Assembly: GCF_902459465.1 (NCBI RefSeq)
Contig: NW_022985717.1
Span: 62,001 to 126,000 of the forward strand
Source: Asterias rubens
Lineage: Eukaryota; Echinodermata; Asteroidea; Forcipulatida; Asteriidae
Direction of reading: 5' to 3'
DNA: 64,000 bases
The notes under the pieces: model-generated
The model's input: only the letters and a program-made list of their open reading frames with translations
Databases searched by the model: none
What the model was told of the DNA's origin: nothing
Made by a program: the position numbers and the translations under genes
In this document: in pieces, positions 62,047 to 64,000 of the stretch
Numbering within the stretch: the first letter of the stretch is position 1
Layout of the letters: each line of letters begins with the position of its first letter

Positions 62047-63538
62047 CCCACAATAAACTTTCTTCATACATGGAACTTTTTCATGGTGACCAAGAGTCGA
62101 AGTTGGGGGAAAGTTACATGTTATTGGCATAAATGTTTTGCTTTTGTATTTTTGAACCTCATTCAAGTTGATGATATGCAATGACGTTTTTTATTTTATT
62201 GTGCAAATCAGTGTTATTTAAAAGAAGACTGGCTTATTTATCGGAATAGTACGTTTAATAAGTGATCAGCCACTGGCATAAACTTGTGTTACTTATCTGC
62301 ATTGTGTAACTGATTAACTAATCCTTAATCAGATTAAATGCATGGATCATGTCAAAACAGAGAGAGAGACCTGTTTAATATGCATTCACCACGGGATCAA
62401 GATTATTCATTAGCTAAGCATTGACTAAAAGAGAGGCATGCTACCCTATGTACACAGAACAAAATCAATTTCTTCCTCAATAAACCAGTCTTCAATTATG
62501 AATTTCCAACATAACAGCTTGAAATCAAATGATGTAGCAGGATTGTGATTAGGAAACTATCAAGAAGAAATGGTCAGTTTTACTTTAGCTGCTGGGAGGA
62601 AAAACCTCATTGGGAAAAGCTCAATGCAAACTTAAGGTTGGGACTGAAAACCTGATCTACATAGTGTACATACTTTACAAGACTCTGGTCTGAAGTGGAT
62701 TTCGCACCAGGGCCCAATTTCACCAGAGCTGCTTTTGCGTGCGTAATAATTTAAGCAAAAATAATTGTTTCATTGTCAATATACATGATCTAGAATTATT
62801 GTTAAAATGCTGTGCTATAGTACCTTAAATTCAAAAAATGACAATCTCGGTAACACATACAATGCCTCACAATGTTTACATTGTGTACCTGGCACGACCC
62901 ACTTTGGATTGTATTTTCAATGCAGATAATGTAGGGCCTTGAAAATGTACACACTAGTTTATCACACAGATGGTTACACAACACTGTACATACATTACGA
63001 GAGCTAACTAATGATGTATGTCAATGTTTTGTTCATTTGTATCATAATACCAGCCTTACTGATGAGAGTAATTTTCCATGGTACATGTATGTTTTGTGAC
63101 TCACACAGAGACAGTTATTGACTTTTGAATCCTGGCTCTTCATACCTGTTTGTGCCTTTCTGTGTATTGAGAGAGAGAAAGACTGCATTATTTATCATAA
63201 TGCGATTAAATGTTCATCTTGGACAAACTTGTGCTAAATTACAATAATTATTATCTTATTGATGGAACACAGTCTCCTTCATTGTGGAAGTTTATCAAAT
63301 AAAATTTAATAAAGTTGATTTGAAGTATTTAGAAAGACCAATCCTTGTAGGAAGTAACCCATGCTTGTGCTTGATTCTGTTTTGCTTATTTTTTTTTTAT
63401 TGTTTAGCTCATTTTGAGGGCTTTTGAAACTCCGTTTGATGACTTGTGATTTTAGTGGGATAACTTCCTTGAAAACATTTGTAAATTAAAGTTGTTTTCT
63501 CTGACCTATGACTGAGTCATGTTGATATAAAGTGAATT

Positions 63539-64000
63539 GATAAAAGGTAGTGGACACTATTGGTAATTACTAAAAATAATTGTTAGCATAAAGACTTACT
63601 TGTTAAAGGAACACGTTGCCTTGGTCGGGTTGGTCTATAAAAAGCATTTGTAACCGTTTGTTATAAAATGCATATGGTGAGAAAGATAGAATACAATGAT
63701 CCACACAAACATGCCTCGAAATTGCACCGTTGTCCTTTTACATCGTCGACAAACACGGTCGGCCATTTATGGGAGTCAAATTTTTGACTCCCATAAATGG
63801 CTGACCGTGTTAGTTTGCAAAGTAAAAGGAAAACCACGCAATTTAGAGGCAAATTTGTGTGGATCTTTGTATTTTACTTTTAAAACGTCTTTCTAACCAT
63901 ATGCTTTATAAAAAAACGGTTACAAAATTCTTTTTTATAGACCAACTCATCCGATCCAAGGCAACGTGTTCCTTTAATGAGCAATGGGAGAGCTGTTGAT
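63539..64000. mobile_element. Family A TTAA MITE, cut by window edge and carrying a nested element
   Basis: Starts gataaaaggtagtggacact, proceeds to gcataaagacttacttg, is interrupted by the family B element, and resumes with tgagcaatgggagagctgtt, exactly where the family A sequence should continue. Confidence 0.85.
63603..63977. mobile_element. TTAA MITE family B, full palindromic copy nested in family A
   Basis: The element aggaacacgttgcc...ggcaacgtgttcct occupies 63607-63973 and is flanked by TTAA at 63603-63606 and 63974-63977. It is almost a perfect palindrome; the axis is near 63783 in gtcaaatttttgac. The interior resembles the left side of copy 1 at 8511. Confidence 0.9.

Overview
The window is nuclear DNA from an animal. 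It contains genes with small coding exons, GT-AG introns of 0.4 to more than 11 kb, and very dense short interspersed repeats. The protein sequences and the repeat types look like a marine deuterostome. An echinoderm, probably a sea star, is my best guess, but that is an inference from general resemblance and no marker gene proves it.

Four protein-coding genes can be built exon by exon, all on the + strand. They are a TMEM272-like four-span membrane protein (1540-3798, 5' end not found); a CHIC1/CHIC2 cysteine-rich hydrophobic protein (6997-10368, complete, 5 coding exons, 166 aa); ALG11, the ER alpha-1,2-mannosyltransferase of dolichol-linked oligosaccharide synthesis (31570-35596, complete, 3 coding exons, 481 aa); and the 5' end of FCHSD2/nervous wreck, an F-BAR and SH3 endocytic protein (39254-52395, four exons, continuing past the right edge). 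Splice phases agree at every junction. Two isolated exon-like pieces also stand out: a CUB-domain exon on the - strand (4335-4491) and a signal peptide plus partial Ig-like domain on the + strand (from 28189).

The stretch from 12.5 to 22.7 kb is a graveyard of selfish-element coding sequence, all on the - strand. It holds exon-like pieces of five protein families: a GDGRADSPG/MEKEGL family, a CWQCQ/CSGQN family, a RecQ-like helicase C-terminus, PIF/Harbinger (HARBI1-like) DDE transposase, and a Cys-rich plus OTU-like protein. One block (17901-19870) keeps five exons with matching splice phases and only one visible frame break, in a homopolymer. The rest is frameshifted, internally duplicated and shuffled.

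The remainder is mostly introns and intergenic DNA filled with inverted-repeat MITEs, tRNA-derived SINEs and LINE 3' ends. Notable cases are a TTAA-flanked family with at least a dozen copies; a second TTAA family with one copy nested inside the first; and a 1,075-bp fold-back element with roughly 480-bp arms and a 9-bp target duplication, ending 172 bp before the ALG11 start codon. From 52.4 to 64 kb I see only FCHSD2 intron and repeats.

I found no convincing evidence for a wholly new biological system. The best leads are the phase-consistent transposon-derived gene, the fold-back at the ALG11 promoter, and the triplicated exon at 12.8-13.1 kb.
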